A DNA stretch of 55,391 nucleotides from Oceanobacillus indicireducens (GCF_014647195.1 NZ_BMOS01000007.1:90756-146146); one strand, 5' to 3'. Positions 9,201-18,545 are shown, counted from the stretch's first letter. Made by a program: numbers and translations. Notes: generated by a model not told the origin, from the letters alone.

Positions 9201-9230
9201 TTATTTGGAGGCGGGAGTTTTACGGGCGCT
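9159..9230. repeat. Large imperfect palindrome upstream of the PTS operon
   Basis: AGCGCCCGTTA and TTTCCCGCCTAAATAAA are mirrored by TTTATTTGGAGGCGGGAG and ACGGGCGCT, with a 13-base loop. The resulting cruciform or hairpin covers 72 bases. It abuts the apparent 5' edge of the intron relic. It could be an old terminator used as an intron insertion site, or part of a separate repeat. Confidence 0.75.
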
Positions 9231-9279
9231 TCTCCGTGATAAAATCTTCTTTAATAAAAATCCAGTATTATCCACTTGA

Positions 9280-9305
9280 CTTTTTTCCTTTGCAAATGGA
9301 AAAAG
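9280..9305. promoter_or_regulatory. Palindromic box, candidate LicR-type operator of the PTS operon
   Basis: CTTTTTTCC and GGAAAAAG are inverted repeats around TTTGCAAAT, 65 bases before the operon's first start codon. A -10-like TACAAT or TAAAAT lies at about 9332-9341 without a good -35, as expected of an activator-dependent promoter. No catabolite-repression cre site was recognised. Operator function is inferred. Confidence 0.45.
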
Positions 9306-9369
9306 ACTCGGTGCAAAAGTTCGATGGTTTAAAATACAATAAAAGTAAGAAAGGAGAGGTGAAGAGCAC

Positions 9370-10665
9370 ATGCAGTCTATCAAAATAACAATTATCGGCG
9401 GTGGGTCCTCTTATACTCCAGAGCTTTTGGAGGGCATTATTGCAGAAGCAGACCACCTTCCGATAAAAGAAGTATGGCTTGTCGATATACCAACAGGACA
9501 AGAAAAGCTTCAAATCATCGAAGCACTCGCAAATAGAATGGTTAAAAAATCAGGTCTCCCTATTCGTATCATTGCAACCATGGATCGAGAAAAAGCGATT
9601 AAAGGTGCAGATTATGTAATCACACAAATTCGAGTCGGGCAATTGGAAATGCGAAGAAATGATGAATATATTTCTATGAAGCATGGCGTTATTGGTCAAG
9701 AAACAACCGGTGCTGGAGGATTTATGAAAGCGCTTCGAACCATTCCGGTTATTTTAGAAATTTGTAAGGAGATGGAAAGGTTAGCCCCAGATGCGTGGTT
9801 ATTAAATTTCACCAATCCTGCTGGTGTAGTAACAGAAGCGGTACTGAAGCATTCCAAAATTAAAGCAGTCGGGCTTTGTAATAACCCTATTAATTTCTAT
9901 AAAAAATTCGCTGCAGTTTACGATGTACCAGTAGAGGATGTACGAATTCACTTTATCGGAATTAACCATTTAATTTGGATAACCGGACTGTATATTAATG
10001 GTCAATCACGTATCCAAGATATTCTCACAGGAAAATCAGATAGTTATGAAGCTGCTAATATACCAAATTTTGATTGGGATACAGATTTTCTCCAATCACT
10101 TGGTGCTATCCCCTGTGGATATCATAGATACTATTATCAGACCGATGAGATATTAAAAAAACAAAGAGCAGAGTACGAAAAAAAAGAAACACGAGCAGAT
10201 CACGTGCAGAAAGTAGAAAAAGAACTGTTCGAACTTTATCAAAATCCAGAGTTAGACATAAAGCCGAAAGCATTGGAACAACGGGGAGGTGCTTATTATT
10301 CTGAAGCGGCTGTACAGCTGATTAAATCCATTCATTTGGATACACAGCAAATTCATACATTGAATGTCAGAAATAATGGAGCAATCTCTAGTTTACCGGA
10401 CAATGTTTGTGTAGAAATCAATTGTGTTGTTGAAAAGCATCAAATTACACCATTACAAACATCAGAAGCCTCACCACAAATTCGTGGGCTTATGCAGGTT
10501 GTCAAAGCTTATGAAGAACTCACTGTTGAAGCAGCTATAACTGGAGATAAAGGAATTGCTTTGCAAGCTTTAACGCTTCATCCACTGATTCCTTCCGCAA
10601 ACAAGGCTAAAGAGGTTCTCGACGACATGCTGGCAGTAAATAAATCTTATTTAGGTTGGAGTTAG
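9370..10665 (+). CDS. licH: 6-phospho-beta-glucosidase, glycoside hydrolase family 4
   Basis: A 431-residue GH4 enzyme. The N-terminus (IKITIIGGGSSYTPELLEG) is the NAD-binding Rossmann motif of this family, and QETTGAGGFMKALRT, LNFTNPAGVVTEA, LCNNPINF and GINHLIW follow in the expected order. The Cys of the LCNNP motif and the His of GINH are the metal ligands. GH4 enzymes cleave phosphorylated disaccharides by an NAD+- and Mn2+-dependent redox mechanism in the cytosol, acting on products of PTS import. In E. coli the homologue ChbF hydrolyses chitobiose-6-phosphate, and in Bacillus LicH acts on cellobiose/lichenan products. With ChbG in this operon either is possible. RBS AAAGGAGAGG. Confidence 0.92.
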   Translation: MQSIKITIIGGGSSYTPELLEGIIAEADHLPIKEVWLVDIPTGQEKLQIIEALANRMVKKSGLPIRIIATMDREKAIKGADYVITQIRVGQLEMRRNDEYISMKHGVIGQETTGAGGFMKALRTIPVILEICKEMERLAPDAWLLNFTNPAGVVTEAVLKHSKIKAVGLCNNPINFYKKFAAVYDVPVEDVRIHFIGINHLIWITGLYINGQSRIQDILTGKSDSYEAANIPNFDWDTDFLQSLGAIPCGYHRYYYQTDEILKKQRAEYEKKETRADHVQKVEKELFELYQNPELDIKPKALEQRGGAYYSEAAVQLIKSIHLDTQQIHTLNVRNNGAISSLPDNVCVEINCVVEKHQITPLQTSEASPQIRGLMQVVKAYEELTVEAAITGDKGIALQALTLHPLIPSANKAKEVLDDMLAVNKSYLGWS

Positions 10666-10769
10666 CACTATATCTTGTACAAACTGTGTTTATCATGGGT
10701 TAACTAACTAGAACGCCCTACTGATTAAACATTTACTTTATGCAAAATACATTCGGGAGGTTTTGGAAA

Positions 10770-11090
10770 ATGAAAATTGTACTGCTATGCGCACTTGGAA
10801 TGAGCACCAGTTTACTTGTAAAAAAAATGAATAATGAAGCTGCTAATCAATCAATTGATGCTACGATTGAGGCTTATTCCGTGGATGATTTAGAAGAACA
10901 GCTGAAGATCGCAGATATTATCCTACTTGGACCGCAAATTCGTTACAAAAAAAGAGAAATATTCAAGAAAGCAGAAGAAGCTGGTGTACCAATAGCTGTT
11001 ATCGATATGAAAGCCTATGGAATGCTAGACGGAAAAAAGGTGCTAAAACAAGCTCTAGATTTAAAAAATAAACAAAGGAGAGAAGGTTAA
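10770..11090 (+). CDS. licB: PTS lactose/cellobiose-family IIB component
   Basis: The protein (106 residues) starts at the ATG at 10770, after CGGGAGG; an upstream in-frame ATG at 10740 has no ribosome-binding site. It opens with MKIVLLCALGMSTSLLVKKM, with the phospho-accepting cysteine at residue 7 in the CALGMST signature of the Lac family. IIB receives phosphate from IIA and passes it to the sugar bound by IIC. Its stop overlaps the IIC start by one base (taATG). Confidence 0.92.
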   Translation: MKIVLLCALGMSTSLLVKKMNNEAANQSIDATIEAYSVDDLEEQLKIADIILLGPQIRYKKREIFKKAEEAGVPIAVIDMKAYGMLDGKKVLKQALDLKNKQRREG

Positions 11091-12373
11091 TGAATGGGTT
11101 TCAAGGTTTTATGGAACGTTATTTCATGCCTGTCGCGGGAAGACTTGCGGAACAACGTCATTTAAAAGCGGTACGAGATGGCATTATTGCTGTAATGCCG
11201 TTGTTGATCATAGGAAGTGTATTTTTAATTATTTCCTCCCCACCCGTTGAGTCATGGGCAGAATTTATGGCTCCATATGCTGCTAAATTAAGCATTCCTG
11301 TAGATGCCACTTTTGGATTACTCGGATTAATTGCAGCATTTTCTATCGCTTACAGCTTGGCAAAAAGCTATAAAATGGACGGACTTTCAGCCGGAGTTTT
11401 AAGTATCGCAGCATTTTTTGTTGCAACACCTTTGACGGAAGATGGAAACATCCCACTTAACTTACTAGGAAGCGAAGGACTCTTTATCGCTATCCTTTTG
11501 TCTATTCTTACTGTAGAAATATTCCGCTTCTTTGAACAGCGACATATTGTCATTCGTATGCCTGAAAGTGTGCCTCCTTCCGTTTGGAGAGCATTTACTG
11601 CACTTATTCCTGGAGCCGTTATTGTCGCAGTAGTATGGGGAATAGATCTCCTACTTAGCGGTGTGTGGAACCTATCTTTACATGAAATTGTTGGAGCGGT
11701 ATTAAGAGAGCCTCTGCAAATGCTCGGCTCAAGCTTTTGGGGCGCAATGGTTGCGATTATATTAATTCACCTGCTCTGGTCTTTTGGAATTCACGGCATT
11801 TCTGTTGTAGCCAGTGTCATGGCTCCAATTTGGTATAGTCTAACAGAACAAAACGTAGCTGCACAGCAAGCTGGAGAAGAACTCCCGCATATTGTTGGTC
11901 AGCCTTATATGGCAATCTGGTGGGCAGTAGGTGGATCAGGTATGGCGCTGGCGCTTACTCTATTGTTTCTCTTTATGGCAAAATCTAAACATTTAAAAGG
12001 ACTTGGAAGAGGTTCAGCAGGAGCAGCTTTTTTCAACATTAGTGAACCCGTCATTTTCGGTGCACCTATCGTCATGAATCCATTGTTAATTGTTCCATTT
12101 ATTCTAGCTCCTCTGGCAGTTGGGATCATCACTTATTTTGCCATGTCTATTGGCTTGGTCGGCAAACCTTATGCCATTGTTCCATGGACAACACCACCTC
12201 CATTTTCCGGTATATTAACAACAGGTGATTTCCGTGGCGGCATACTAATGATTGTAAATATTTTCGTAGCGATGCTTATCTACTTCCCATTCTTTAAAAT
12301 GTACGACAAACAGCTGTTAAAAGAGGAAGAAGAAAATAAAGAAGATACATTGGCTGATGATGAGGATGACTGA
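11090..12373 (+). CDS. licC: PTS lactose/cellobiose-family IIC permease
   Basis: A 427-residue integral membrane permease of the Lac/CelB family. About ten hydrophobic segments span the sequence from residue 30 to 400. The family motif regions are visible (HLLWSFGIHG near 225, FFNISEPVIFGAPIVMNP near 310, and a PWTTPPPFSGILTTGDFRG segment near 365). The tail is acidic (EEEENKEDTLADDEDD). It imports and, with IIB, phosphorylates a disaccharide such as N,N'-diacetylchitobiose or cellobiose. Translationally coupled to IIB upstream; two bases separate its stop from the chbG start. Confidence 0.93.
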   Translation: MNGFQGFMERYFMPVAGRLAEQRHLKAVRDGIIAVMPLLIIGSVFLIISSPPVESWAEFMAPYAAKLSIPVDATFGLLGLIAAFSIAYSLAKSYKMDGLSAGVLSIAAFFVATPLTEDGNIPLNLLGSEGLFIAILLSILTVEIFRFFEQRHIVIRMPESVPPSVWRAFTALIPGAVIVAVVWGIDLLLSGVWNLSLHEIVGAVLREPLQMLGSSFWGAMVAIILIHLLWSFGIHGISVVASVMAPIWYSLTEQNVAAQQAGEELPHIVGQPYMAIWWAVGGSGMALALTLLFLFMAKSKHLKGLGRGSAGAAFFNISEPVIFGAPIVMNPLLIVPFILAPLAVGIITYFAMSIGLVGKPYAIVPWTTPPPFSGILTTGDFRGGILMIVNIFVAMLIYFPFFKMYDKQLLKEEEENKEDTLADDEDD

Positions 12374-12374
12374 T

Positions 12375-13130
12375 ATGCGAACCAAAAAGAAAGTAATTAT
12401 TAATGCGGACGATTTCGGGATGACTCCAGGTGTTACAGCAGGAATTCTCTATGCGCATCAGTTTGGTATCGTCACTAGTACCACAGCAATGGTAAATAGT
12501 CCTTTCGCAAAAGAAAGCCTAGTATTGGCAAAAAACTGCCCCAATCTTGGCATTGGTTTACATTTTGCACTAGATGCCGGAAAGCCAATTTCTAAGAATG
12601 TACCAAGTTTAATTGATCATTCAGGACAATTTTTAACTGGTCATTCCCTAATGAAATCCGCCAAGAAATCAGATATAAAAGACGAATTGCTTGCACAGCT
12701 GGAATTATTGTTACAATGGTATCCCAATGTTACGCATATTGACAGCCACCATCATATGCATTTACATCTACCAGAAGCATTGGAAGCGGTCTTAGAAGTA
12801 GCTGAAGCATATAAACTGCCGGTCCGCTCCTTCACAGAAAATCACTGGCGTACTGTGGATAGTACGGACAAGTTATATTATGACTTTTACGGTACAGAGA
12901 ATGTAACCATTCCTTATCTCGAATCAATCTTGAAAAATATAGAAAATGGTGTAAGTGAAGTCATGTGCCATCCGGCTTTTCTAGATCCATGGCTCCTTGC
13001 AGCAAGCAGCTATACAGAAACAAGAATGAAGGAATTAGAAATCTTAATAGACCATCGATTAAAAGAAATCATCGAAGACCAAACAATGGAGCTGGTTCAT
13101 TTTGGAGGGATACACCATGAATATAGATAA
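12375..13130 (+). CDS. chbG: ChbG/YdjC-family carbohydrate deacetylase
   Basis: A protein of 251 residues from the ATG at 12375, which follows GATGAGGATGACTGAT. The YdjC/ChbG motifs are present: INADDFGMTPGV with the metal-binding aspartate pair, LGIGLHFALDAGKP, and THIDSHHHMHLHLPEA with metal-binding histidines. E. coli ChbG removes one acetyl group from chitobiose-6-phosphate or chitotriose-6-phosphate, a step needed for regulator induction and for GH4 cleavage. Its place between IIC and IIA suggests that this operon handles N-acetylated chito-oligosaccharides. An alternative in-frame start at 12357 lies inside the IIC gene. The gene overlaps the IIA start by 14 bases. Confidence 0.9.
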   Translation: MRTKKKVIINADDFGMTPGVTAGILYAHQFGIVTSTTAMVNSPFAKESLVLAKNCPNLGIGLHFALDAGKPISKNVPSLIDHSGQFLTGHSLMKSAKKSDIKDELLAQLELLLQWYPNVTHIDSHHHMHLHLPEALEAVLEVAEAYKLPVRSFTENHWRTVDSTDKLYYDFYGTENVTIPYLESILKNIENGVSEVMCHPAFLDPWLLAASSYTETRMKELEILIDHRLKEIIEDQTMELVHFGGIHHEYR

Positions 13131-13467
13131 TTTATCCATGCAAATCATTTTATACGCTGGAAATGCTAAAAATGCCCTGCATGAAGCTCTGCAACAAGCA
13201 AGAATTGGAGATTTCTCGCACACACAGAATCGTTTAGAAGAAGCTTCCAAAGAATTACTGCAAGCACACAAAATACAAACACGTTTTATTCAAGAAGAAG
13301 CAAAAGAAAACTTAGGCGGATTATCCATCCTTCTTGTACACGCTCAGGATCACTTAATGACGGTTATGTCTGAAAAAGAACTGATAGAAGAGATGATTCA
13401 TCTTTACGGAAACCAGCATCGGTTGGAAAGACGTGTGGAGGAATGGATTCGTGCAGGAAAGGATTAG
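13117..13467 (+). CDS. licA: PTS lactose/cellobiose-family IIA component
   Basis: A 116-residue helical IIA protein. It starts at the ATG at 13117 (TTTGGAGGGATACACC upstream) inside the 3' end of chbG. The Lac-family IIA pattern is visible: IILYAGNAKNALHEALQQAR, then a histidine-containing segment (LLVHAQDHLMT) with the phosphorylatable His near residue 74. It takes phosphate from HPr and gives it to IIB. It is the last gene of the operon, so all three PTS subunits are encoded here. Confidence 0.9.
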   Translation: MNIDNLSMQIILYAGNAKNALHEALQQARIGDFSHTQNRLEEASKELLQAHKIQTRFIQEEAKENLGGLSILLVHAQDHLMTVMSEKELIEEMIHLYGNQHRLERRVEEWIRAGKD

Positions 13468-13583
13468 TTTTGAATAATAAATGAAGGGCTTAACTGCGGA
13501 AAGAAACTTAGCGCATTATATCTATTGTAAAAATATTTACTGTTAATCTGCTTCATCTGCAGAATAGCGTGAAAGAGAATAGC

Positions 13584-13654
13584 CTTTTATAGTACTAAGC
13601 TACTTTATAGCCAAATCTTTAATACTATAACTGGAGCTTAGTACTTTATAAAAA
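13584..13654. repeat. Inverted repeat downstream of the PTS operon
   Basis: CTTTTATAGTACTAAGCT is mirrored by AGCTTAGTACTTTATAAAAAG about 33 bases on. It lies 117 bases after licA in a 209-base gap. It may terminate the operon, though no clean T-run follows. Nothing else is visible in this gap. Confidence 0.6.
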
Positions 13655-13676
13655 GTTTCTAAAGTGAGACGATGAT

Positions 13677-14021
13677 ATGATAAAAAAATTCATGGCATAT
13701 AAACCGAGGTGGTGGTTTAATGAAAAAAATGTTACTTTTTATGAAATTGTTGTGCATGTTGTCAATTGGCTCTTACTCGGCTTTATCGGTTTTATCGCTT
13801 TTTTCTCCATCGTAAATATCAGCCCAGCTCCAAGACCATACGGCCTCCTAATCGGTTATGATATTATCACGATTCTGCTCTGGGGTGTTAATTACTGGTA
13901 CCAATATAAGAATAGAAAATGGATTGTGCTGATAGCCGGGACCATCCTGTACGTTGTCATTGCTCTACTTCTCTTGGGCGTTGTCGTACCATTTTTGACA
14001 GACATATTTTACTCTTTCTAG
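13677..14021 (+). CDS. Small membrane protein of unknown function
   Basis: A 114-residue frame with three hydrophobic segments (about residues 25-48, 55-72 and 78-108) and a basic N-terminus containing KKFMAYKPRWWFNEKN. I do not recognise the family. The ATG follows AAGTGAGACGATGAT, a weak ribosome-binding site. The stop codon overlaps the remains of the minus-strand pseudogene. It could be a small stress- or envelope-related protein or a chance frame; the even spread of aromatic residues and the membrane pattern favour a real gene. Confidence 0.55.
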   Translation: MIKKFMAYKPRWWFNEKNVTFYEIVVHVVNWLLLGFIGFIAFFSIVNISPAPRPYGLLIGYDIITILLWGVNYWYQYKNRKWIVLIAGTILYVVIALLLLGVVVPFLTDIFYSF

Positions 14022-14575
14022 AATAATTTATTTTTAACCAATGTATCCGCAACCGTCAATACACCGGCTAGTCGAATTCCATTACAAATCGTAGTAGTAC
14101 CAGGTCCTTTCATACCCTTCGAGCAACTAATAAATTCTTATGAGCGTCACATCTACTCGGACGCGGTGGCGGGCCTTGAAGCTCTCTGTCATGCGTTACA
14201 CAACACCAGTCAAACGCATTGATTGGTGAACCGCCAACAGCGTAATTATAATAGACACATGTGGCTCCGCAATGCTCATAGCGTTGCCCCTCAAAGTAAC
14301 AACAAGAACTAGATGCAACACAGCTCAGGGGGCATACGTAATCTCTGCTAAGATTTCTTCGTGTTCCTCCGCTACTTCTGAAGTCTTTACATAATCCGTA
14401 TAGACATCAGCTAATACCTCTGCAGTTTGTTCTAATTTAAGTTCTCCATTCACATATTCCTTAACGACGAAATTAGATTTAATTCATTTAAAACATCTGT
14501 CAATGCAGCTTGCATAAAAACAGCTTCATATTGCTCTTTCTCATAACTTAGGGTGAAATAGGAAATTTTATTCAT
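14018..14575 (-). pseudogene. Frameshifted phospholipase A2-like protein
   Basis: A ribosome-binding site (AAAGGTGATTGG) and ATG at 14575 start MNKISYFTLSYEKEQYEAVF. The frame shifts near 14480, continues with KEYVNGELKLEQTAEVLADV, and shifts at the C-run GCCCCCTG near 14290. It then reads a Cys-rich region with SSCCYFEGQRYEHCGATCVY and FDWCCVTHDRELQ, and shifts again near 14112 into GPGTTTICNGIRLAGVLTVA before stopping at 14018-14020. The CCxxHD element with nearby paired cysteines is the Ca2+-dependent phospholipase A2 active-site pattern. At least three indels mean it is dead in this form. No signal peptide is obvious. The family call is by motif only. Confidence 0.7.
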
Positions 14576-14758
14576 TCCAATCACCTTTATTCAAAAGAAG
14601 AGACCCTTCAAGTTTTATCTAAACACAAGAAATATCTTATCCTCAAAAAACCTGAAAACGAGACTCCGAGCTGCACCGTTAGCTTTGCCACTAGCACAAA
14701 AATTTATTATACTTTAGAATACTACTATTGACTGTACTTATAGATTGGAGGAACAAAT

Positions 14759-15820
14759 TTGTCTTTCAGAAAGATTATCATCCTCTCTTTCACATTTCTT
14801 TTATTACTTACTTCAACGGCTTTTGCAAAAAATGCAATGATCGAAGAAGATAAATTGAATGTCCGAACTGGACCTGGTACAGATTTCGATCGTATCGGAC
14901 AAGTTAACAGCGGGGATGAATATGAAATCCTTGAAGAAACGGACGAGTGGATAAAAATTCAATATGCCGATTCGGAAGGTTGGATTACAAAAGAGTTTGT
15001 GACGATAAATGAAGAGGACGATCCAGTTAAGGAAACAAAAGAAGAGGAGGAAAAATTAGAAGAACCTTCCTTGTCTACTGTGACGATTCAGCAAGATGGA
15101 ACCCATCTAAGAGAAGAAGCTTCTCCCGGTTCTGATATTGTTGCATTTACCGATAAGGATGAAGAATTTGAAGTTGTCTCGGAAACGGAAAATTGGCTGG
15201 AGATTACAAATGATAAGGTATCAGGTTTTGTTCTACGAGATTATATTGAACAAACCGGTAACCGGAACACTAGTCTGCGGGGTAAAACCATTATAATTGA
15301 TGCGGGACACGGCGGTAGAGATGTCGGAGCAATTGGTATTAGCGGATCCTACGAGAAGGACATTACCTACTTGACGGCTAGAGAGTTGGAAAGGGAATTG
15401 ACGGCACTTGGAGCAGAAGTCGTTATGACTCGACAGAATGATGAATTCATCCCTCTAGAAAGCCGTTCCAGCTTAGCTAACGTTATCAATACGGATGCTT
15501 TCTTAAGTATCCATTACAATAGTTTCCCTGAAGTTCCAAGTGTTTCAGGTATTGAGTCTTTCTATTATCATGATCAATATGAATCGCTTGCAACTTATGT
15601 CCATGATGAAATTATTAAGGAAACAAATGAAAAAGATAGAGGAATTTCTAATCAAGATTTATATGTCACCCGCCTAACGTTTAATCCTGGTATATTGCTT
15701 GAACTCGGGTTTATATCCAATGAAGAGAGCGATGAGCTATTACATAGCACGGGATATCAAAAGAAAATGGTGACCGGTATTATCAACGGTCTGCAGCGTT
15801 ATTTCGCAGACACCGAATAA
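14759..15820 (+). CDS. yrvJ: N-acetylmuramoyl-L-alanine amidase with two SH3b domains (YrvJ-like)
   Basis: A secreted cell-wall hydrolase of 353 residues. It has a signal peptide (basic start, hydrophobic ILSFTFLLLLTSTAF, cleavage after AFA) and two SH3b wall-binding domains (about 27-83 and 105-162, the first with NVRTGPGTDFDRIG). An Amidase_3 catalytic domain follows (about 175-350) with the zinc-binding DAGHGGRDVG, a second histidine in FLSIHYN, and ELGFISNEE near the end. It cleaves the amide bond between muramic acid and the stem peptide. The start is TTG at 14759, seven bases after TGGAGG. B. subtilis yrvJ, which has more SH3 repeats, sits at the same place between hisS and dtd. Confidence 0.93.
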   Translation: MSFRKIIILSFTFLLLLTSTAFAKNAMIEEDKLNVRTGPGTDFDRIGQVNSGDEYEILEETDEWIKIQYADSEGWITKEFVTINEEDDPVKETKEEEEKLEEPSLSTVTIQQDGTHLREEASPGSDIVAFTDKDEEFEVVSETENWLEITNDKVSGFVLRDYIEQTGNRNTSLRGKTIIIDAGHGGRDVGAIGISGSYEKDITYLTARELERELTALGAEVVMTRQNDEFIPLESRSSLANVINTDAFLSIHYNSFPEVPSVSGIESFYYHDQYESLATYVHDEIIKETNEKDRGISNQDLYVTRLTFNPGILLELGFISNEESDELLHSTGYQKKMVTGIINGLQRYFADTE

Positions 15821-15822
15821 CC

Positions 15823-15870
15823 AAAAAAAGAAGCAGGGATGCAATTATTACATATCCCTGCTTCTTTTTT
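15823..15870. terminator. Bidirectional terminator between yrvJ and dtd
   Basis: AAGAAGCAGGGAT and ATCCCTGCTTCTT form a long stem flanked by A's on one side and T's on the other, serving the convergent yrvJ and dtd. Confidence 0.88.
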
Positions 15871-16315
15871 ATTTATCTTTGCTGTCGATTAGGATAGTGA
15901 CTGGACCGTTGTTGGTTAGGTTAACGTCCATCATAGCACCAAATTCACCGGTTTCTACATGGATACCTTCCTGCCGCAGTGCTTCATTAAAACTTTCGTA
16001 TAGACGATTAGCCACGTCAGGCTTTGCCGCATGAACGAAACTTGGTCTTCTTCCCTTTCTCGTGTCCGCATATAACGTAAACTGCGAAATTGACAAAATG
16101 CTTCCTTCCGCATCTTTTAAAGACAAATTCATTTTTTCATTTTCATCTTCAAATATACGCAAATTGATGATTTTATTCACTAAATAATTAACATCTTGCT
16201 CGGTATCCTCATGTGTCACCCCAAGCAATACGACGAGACCGTGATCGATTTCACCTACGACGGAACCATCTATGGTTACGGATGCATTGGTTGTGCGTTG
16301 AATTACTGCTTTCAT
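15869..16315 (-). CDS. dtd: D-aminoacyl-tRNA deacylase
   Basis: A 148-residue protein that hydrolyses D-aminoacyl-tRNA (for example D-Tyr-tRNA) and so keeps D-amino acids out of translation. The start [20 protein letters not shown], the [17 protein letters not shown] segment with the catalytic SQxT motif, and the C-terminal [10 protein letters not shown] with the GP motif are all present. It is the last gene of the relA-dtd pair: the relA stop lies 26 bases upstream, and the terminator overlaps its own stop. Confidence 0.97.
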   Translation of the reverse strand: MKAVIQRTTNASVTIDGSVVGEIDHGLVVLLGVTHEDTEQDVNYLVNKIINLRIFEDENEKMNLSLKDAEGSILSISQFTLYADTRKGRRPSFVHAAKPDVANRLYESFNEALRQEGIHVETGEFGAMMDVNLTNNGPVTILIDSKDK

Positions 16316-16340
16316 TTCACTATTTCTCCTTACTTTACAA

Positions 16341-18545
16341 CTAGTTGATCGTTCTTGTTACAGAGTATACATCTGGGATTTTCTTTAATCTGCCAACAAT
16401 TTTTCTTAAATGACCCGTATTTTGAATAAGAATTGTCAACTGAATGACAGCCATTTTATTCTTATCCGTTTGGCCATTCACATGGGTAATATTTGTCTTC
16501 ATTTCACTTACAGCGTGAAGCACTTCATTAAGCATTCCTTGACGATCATATCCTGAAATTTGCAAATCGACATAGTAATGCTTCGTGTCTGTATAATCGT
16601 CTTCCCAAGATACGTCTATAAATCGTTCCTTCGCTTCTTCCGTATCGATATTCGGACAGTCGGCTCGGTGCACGGACACACCCCGTCCTTTCGTAATATA
16701 ACCTCTGATTTCGTCACCTGGTACAGGGTTACAACATTTCGCTAAACGTACTAATAAGTTTTCTACTCCTTCTACCCGAACACCTGAATCTTTACGATGC
16801 GCTCTCTTTTTCGTCTTTTCAGCCGATTCCTCGGAAAGTATCTTTTTAACACTTTCTTCTTTTTCTCTATCTTTCCGTATCGTATCTGTTAACCTTGTAG
16901 CTACAAGTGCTGCTGTAATTCCTTGATAGCCGACCGCTGCATAAAGATCTTCTTCATTCGTAAAGCTGAATTTCTCACAAACTCGTTTCAAATTCTCTTC
17001 GGTTAATACTTCTTTTGGAAGAATGTCGAGCGCACGGATTTCCCGTTCGACAGCTTCCTTCCCTTTGATAATATTTTCTTCCCGGCGTTGTTTCTTGAAA
17101 AACTGTTTGATTCGGCTTTTCGCTTGTGAAGTTTTTGCGATTTTCAACCAATCCTGCGATGGACCATAAGAATGTTTCGAGGTCATCACTTCAACAATAT
17201 CGCCATTTTTCAATTTATATTCAAGGGGTTCCATTTTTCCGTTAATTTTGGCCCCAATCGTTTTATTACCAATTTCCGTATGGATTTTATAGGCAAAGTC
17301 GATTGGCACAGACCCTGAAGGGAGTTCAACCACATCGCCTTTAGGTGTGAAAACATAGACCATATCAGAGAATAAGTCGATTTTTAATGACTCAATAAAC
17401 TCTTCCGCATCATGGGTTTCGCTTTGCCAATCTAGTATTTCCCGAAACAGAGATAATTTCTCTTCAAATGAACTGCCTGAACCACTCTTCGCCTGTTTAC
17501 CTTCTTTATATGCCCAATGTGCAGCAATCCCGTACTCTGCAATTTCATGCATTTCCTTTGTCCGGATCTGCACCTCAAGCGGATCACCCTTCGGACCGAT
17601 AACAGTCGTATGCAAGGATTGATAAAGGTTCTGTTTTGGCATCGCAATATAATCTTTAAATCTTCCAGGCATCGGCTTCCAGTTTGTATGGATAATACCA
17701 AGCACAGCATAACAATCTTTAATACTGTCTACAATAATCCGCACAGCGAGCAGATCATAGATTTCATTAAATTGCTTGTTTTGCTTCACCATTTTTTGAT
17801 AAATACTATATAGATGCTTCGGACGACCGGACATTTCCGCTTCAATATGGACTTCATCCAGTTGAATCGATAATTGCTTGATGACTTCCTCAATATATGT
17901 TTCACGCTGTTCTCGCTTCTGTTTCATTAATTGTACGATGCGGTAATATTGCTGCGGGTTTAGATACCGTAGCGCGGTGTCTTCCAATTCCCATTTAATC
18001 GTTGAAATTCCGAGACGGTGAGCAAGCGGGGCAAATATTTCGATTGTTTCATTCGCTTTTTGCCGTTGTTTATGTGGTGGTAAATGCTTCAATGTCCGCA
18101 TATTATGCAGACGGTCCGCAAGCTTAATGAGAATGACCCGAATGTCTTTTGCCATTGCAACAAACATTTTGCGGTGGTTCTCCGCTTGTAATTCTTCTTT
18201 GGACTCGTACTTGATTTTCCCAAGTTTCGTTACACCATCGACAAGCAAAGCAACTTCCTCATTAAACTCTCCTTCAATTTCTTCCAGCGTCGTCTCAGTA
18301 TCCTCAACGACATCATGTAAAAATCCACCTGCAATGGTCTCCGCATCCATTTGCAGATCAACAAGTATCCAAGCAACCTGGACAGGGTGGACGATATACG
18401 GTTCTCCTGACTTTCTAAATTGGCCTTCATGGGATTTTTTTGCATATTCATAGGCGCGTTTAATAAAGGTTAGATCGTCCGTTGATAAATATTCACTTGC
18501 CCTGTCCATTAATTGTTCAATTGTTATAACTTCATCTTTTGCCAT
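16341..18545 (-). CDS. relA: Bifunctional (p)ppGpp synthetase/hydrolase (Rel)
   Basis: A 734-residue long RSH enzyme. The N-terminal HD hydrolase domain is intact ([17 protein letters not shown], residues about 74-90). The synthetase domain follows (about 235-345, including [20 protein letters not shown]), then TGS (about 390-450, [20 protein letters not shown]), a zinc-finger/helical region ([13 protein letters not shown]) and a C-terminal ACT domain. It makes (p)ppGpp on amino-acid starvation at the ribosome and degrades it otherwise. Both catalytic domains look complete. The ATG follows AAAGGTGATTAA. Upstream is apt, as in B. subtilis. Confidence 0.98.
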   Translation of the reverse strand: MAKDEVITIEQLMDRASEYLSTDDLTFIKRAYEYAKKSHEGQFRKSGEPYIVHPVQVAWILVDLQMDAETIAGGFLHDVVEDTETTLEEIEGEFNEEVALLVDGVTKLGKIKYESKEELQAENHRKMFVAMAKDIRVILIKLADRLHNMRTLKHLPPHKQRQKANETIEIFAPLAHRLGISTIKWELEDTALRYLNPQQYYRIVQLMKQKREQRETYIEEVIKQLSIQLDEVHIEAEMSGRPKHLYSIYQKMVKQNKQFNEIYDLLAVRIIVDSIKDCYAVLGIIHTNWKPMPGRFKDYIAMPKQNLYQSLHTTVIGPKGDPLEVQIRTKEMHEIAEYGIAAHWAYKEGKQAKSGSGSSFEEKLSLFREILDWQSETHDAEEFIESLKIDLFSDMVYVFTPKGDVVELPSGSVPIDFAYKIHTEIGNKTIGAKINGKMEPLEYKLKNGDIVEVMTSKHSYGPSQDWLKIAKTSQAKSRIKQFFKKQRREENIIKGKEAVEREIRALDILPKEVLTEENLKRVCEKFSFTNEEDLYAAVGYQGITAALVATRLTDTIRKDREKEESVKKILSEESAEKTKKRAHRKDSGVRVEGVENLLVRLAKCCNPVPGDEIRGYITKGRGVSVHRADCPNIDTEEAKERFIDVSWEDDYTDTKHYYVDLQISGYDRQGMLNEVLHAVSEMKTNITHVNGQTDKNKMAVIQLTILIQNTGHLRKIVGRLKKIPDVYSVTRTIN

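Noticed and set aside
14018-14575. Programmed frameshifting instead of gene decay
   Set aside because: Three separate shifts in different sequence contexts, without clear slippery heptamers plus structure, fit decay better; the C-run site alone could slip.
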